In this document: one piece after another, positions 4,123-5,483 of the stretch | How positions within the stretch are numbered: position 1 is the first letter of the stretch | How the letters are laid out: every line of letters begins with the position of its first letter | NCBI GenBank assembly: GCA_030630165.1 | Contig: DAOVNN010000202.1 | Coordinates: 1 to 5,483, forward strand | Origin: Candidatus Krumholzibacteriota bacterium | Lineage (GTDB): Bacteria > Krumholzibacteriota > Krumholzibacteriia > Krumholzibacteriales > Krumholzibacteriaceae | Reading direction: 5' to 3' | Length of the DNA: 5,483 nucleotides | Notes under the pieces: model-generated | The model's database searches: none | What the model was told of the DNA's origin: nothing | The model's input: only the letters and a program-made list of their open reading frames with translations | Translations under genes and position numbers: made by a program

Positions 4123-5483
4123 TCACTTTTTATCTTTCGGGGCCCGGAAATCACCGGCGTCTATGCCGTGTTTCTTCATCAGATCATGCAGTGTGGGTCT
4201 GCTCACATCGAGCTCGCCCGCGGACGCCGAGACGTTTCCTGATGTATGCAGGAGAGCGGCCACGACCATACCTTTCTCGAGGCTGTCCCGGGCCTCCTTG
4301 AGGGTCATCTCGCCGGCGACGTCTATGGACGCGGATTCCGCTGCCGCATCTCCGCCATTGCCGTCATCGTACGGGATGTCGAGGTCGGAGGGCTGTATCA
4401 GAGTCGAGGTAGCCATAATCACGCTTCTCTTGACCCTGTTGTCGAGTTCCCTGACATTTCCGGGCCAGCGGTAGGCGTGGATCGCCTCGATGGCGGCCCG
4501 GCTGTATCCCTTCAGGCCGCGGGAAAACTCGGAGCCGTAGCGGTGGAGGAACCTTGTCGCGAGCAGAAGGATATCGTCGCTCCTGTCACGCAGGGGAGGC
4601 ATCGATATCGTGACGGTGTTGACCCTGTAGAACAGGTCCTCTCTGAATGTCTTCTCCCCGATCATTTCCTCGAGATCGCTGTTTGTCGCCGCGATGACGC
4701 GCACGTCGACCTGGATCGGTTCTCCGCCTCCGACCCTCTCGATTACCTGGTCCTGGAGGAACCTGAGCAGTTTAACCTGCAGGGCCTGCGGAAGCTCGCC
4801 GATCTCGTCAAGGAACAGGGTGCCGCCGTCGGCGGTCTCGAATTTCCCTGCCTTCGTTGCGTGCGCCCCGGTGAAGCTGCCTTTCTCGTGGCCGAACAGC
4901 TCACTCTCGAGAAGGTTTTCCGGGATGGCGCCGCAGTTGATCGGGATGAATGGTCCCTGTCCTCGCGTCGACTGGCTGTGGATCGCCCGCGCAATCATTT
5001 CCTTGCCAGTTCCGCTCTCGCCGGTGATCAGGACCGAAACGTCAGTCGGCGCAATACGGCGCACTGCCTCGAAGATGCTCAGCATCGGTTCGGACATGCC
5101 GATGATACCCTCGAACTCGTGCCCGTGTGCGTATCCCTCCCTGAGCCTGGCCAGTTCTCCCTCGAGAGATCTGATATAGAAGGCCCGTTGAAGGATCACC
5201 CGGAGTTTCTCCATGTCGACCGGCTTTGCGCAGAAATCCACAGCTCCTGTCTCTATCGACTTCAATGCGTTCTCCTCGTCGTCGTGTCCGGTGACCATGA
5301 CGACCTTGATATGCGGGTCGATGCTCAGCGCCGTCTCGAGCACCTCGAATCCTTCGAGTACGGCGGAGTCATCATCGAGAGAGAGGTCAAGTATCATCAC
5401 TGCAGGAGAATGCTCCCTGAGAGCTGATATCGCCGCTTCAGCGGATACGGCGGTGACGATGTCGTAGTCCTTCCTGAAGGCCC
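4123..5483 (-). CDS. PrsR-like sigma-54-dependent response regulator (5' end outside window)
   Basis: 452 codons are visible; roughly the first 15-20 residues, including the first acidic pocket, lie beyond the window edge. Open frame continues to base 5483, so a start near 5400 would be internal. Visible residues: receiver domain to about 105 with phospho-acceptor Asp32 (MILDLSL), Thr64 and Lys86 in place. The AAA+ domain (about 125-360) has Walker A GESGTGKE (154-161), the sigma-54 contact loop as GSFTGA (201-206), Walker B LFLDEI (222-227) and the arginine-finger region FREDLFYR. A C-terminal Fis-type helix-turn-helix (about 415-439) reads GNVSASAGELDVSRPTLHDLMKKHGI. The longer loop after the phospho-Asp and the RPTLxDLMKKHGI end are typical of PrsR, the regulator linked to PEP-CTERM/exosortase systems. 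It would activate sigma-54 promoters when phosphorylated by a sensor kinase not seen here. All catalytic motifs appear intact. Confidence 0.93.
   Translation of the reverse strand, partial: AFRKDYDIVTAVSAEAAISALREHSPAVMILDLSLDDDSAVLEGFEVLETALSIDPHIKVVMVTGHDDEENALKSIETGAVDFCAKPVDMEKLRVILQRAFYIRSLEGELARLREGYAHGHEFEGIIGMSEPMLSIFEAVRRIAPTDVSVLITGESGTGKEMIARAIHSQSTRGQGPFIPINCGAIPENLLESELFGHEKGSFTGAHATKAGKFETADGGTLFLDEIGELPQALQVKLLRFLQDQVIERVGGGEPIQVDVRVIAATNSDLEEMIGEKTFREDLFYRVNTVTISMPPLRDRSDDILLLATRFLHRYGSEFSRGLKGYSRAAIEAIHAYRWPGNVRELDNRVKRSVIMATSTLIQPSDLDIPYDDGNGGDAAAESASIDVAGEMTLKEARDSLEKGMVVAALLHTSGNVSASAGELDVSRPTLHDLMKKHGIDAGDFRAPKDKK

Noticed and set aside
4089..4154. Upstream GTG start for the DNRLRE lipoprotein, overlapping the regulator gene.
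   Set aside because: It would place 22 charged or polar residues before a normal signal peptide, and the ATG at 4086-4088 gives a standard lysine-rich signal start.
4246..5427. Long open frame on the plus strand opposite the response regulator gene.
   Set aside because: The minus strand encodes a complete set of receiver, AAA+ and helix-turn-helix motifs; the opposite frame is a result of codon bias.
1..5483. PEP-CTERM sorting signals, given the PrsR-like regulator.
   Set aside because: The visible C-termini (ending in ENN, KGG, VKD and FSC) have no PEP motif, hydrophobic helix and basic tail.

Overview
The window reads as chromosomal DNA from a Gram-negative, probably uncultured bacterium. 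It contains two secreted proteins with lipoprotein-type signal peptides and the short Ser/Thr/Pro-rich tether after the cysteine that is common in FCB-group and related candidate phyla. It also has a sigma-54 activator and many AGG/AGA and ATA codons. The phylum assignment is inference only. No mobile element, RNA gene or CRISPR array was seen.

Layout. (i) 1-314, minus: the N-terminal part of a POT-like major facilitator transporter with a TTG start. (ii) 315-522: an intergenic region with two terminator-like hairpins and a TGAC-N-GTCA palindrome. (iii) 523-2169, minus: a two-gene unit, a lipoprotein with a glycosidase-like TIM barrel followed without spacing by a small FHA-domain protein. 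(iv) 2170-2424: a divergent regulatory region carrying a well-formed -24/-12 (sigma-54) promoter that points at the lipoprotein-FHA unit, with three CTGACNG boxes upstream of it. (v) 2425-3312, plus: an MscS-family mechanosensitive channel. (vi) 3313-3347: a convergent junction with a 7-bp hairpin. (vii) 3348-4088, minus: a second lipoprotein with a single DNRLRE-type beta-sandwich domain. (viii) 4123-5483, minus: a response regulator of the NtrC class that most resembles PrsR, cut off at its 5' end by the window edge.

How the parts may work together (inference). The PrsR-like protein is a sigma-54-dependent activator, and the only good sigma-54 promoter in the window drives the lipoprotein-FHA pair about 1.8 kb away. 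The repeated CTGACNG boxes sit where enhancer sites for such an activator are usually found. One of these boxes is a TGAC-N-GTCA palindrome that recurs once more, upstream of the transporter gene. This suggests a small envelope-related regulon: a surface carbohydrate-active-like lipoprotein, an FHA signalling protein, a DNRLRE lipoprotein and perhaps the transporter. PrsR homologues are known from PEP-CTERM/exosortase regulation, but no visible protein here ends in a PEP-CTERM signal, so the regulon would be a different one.
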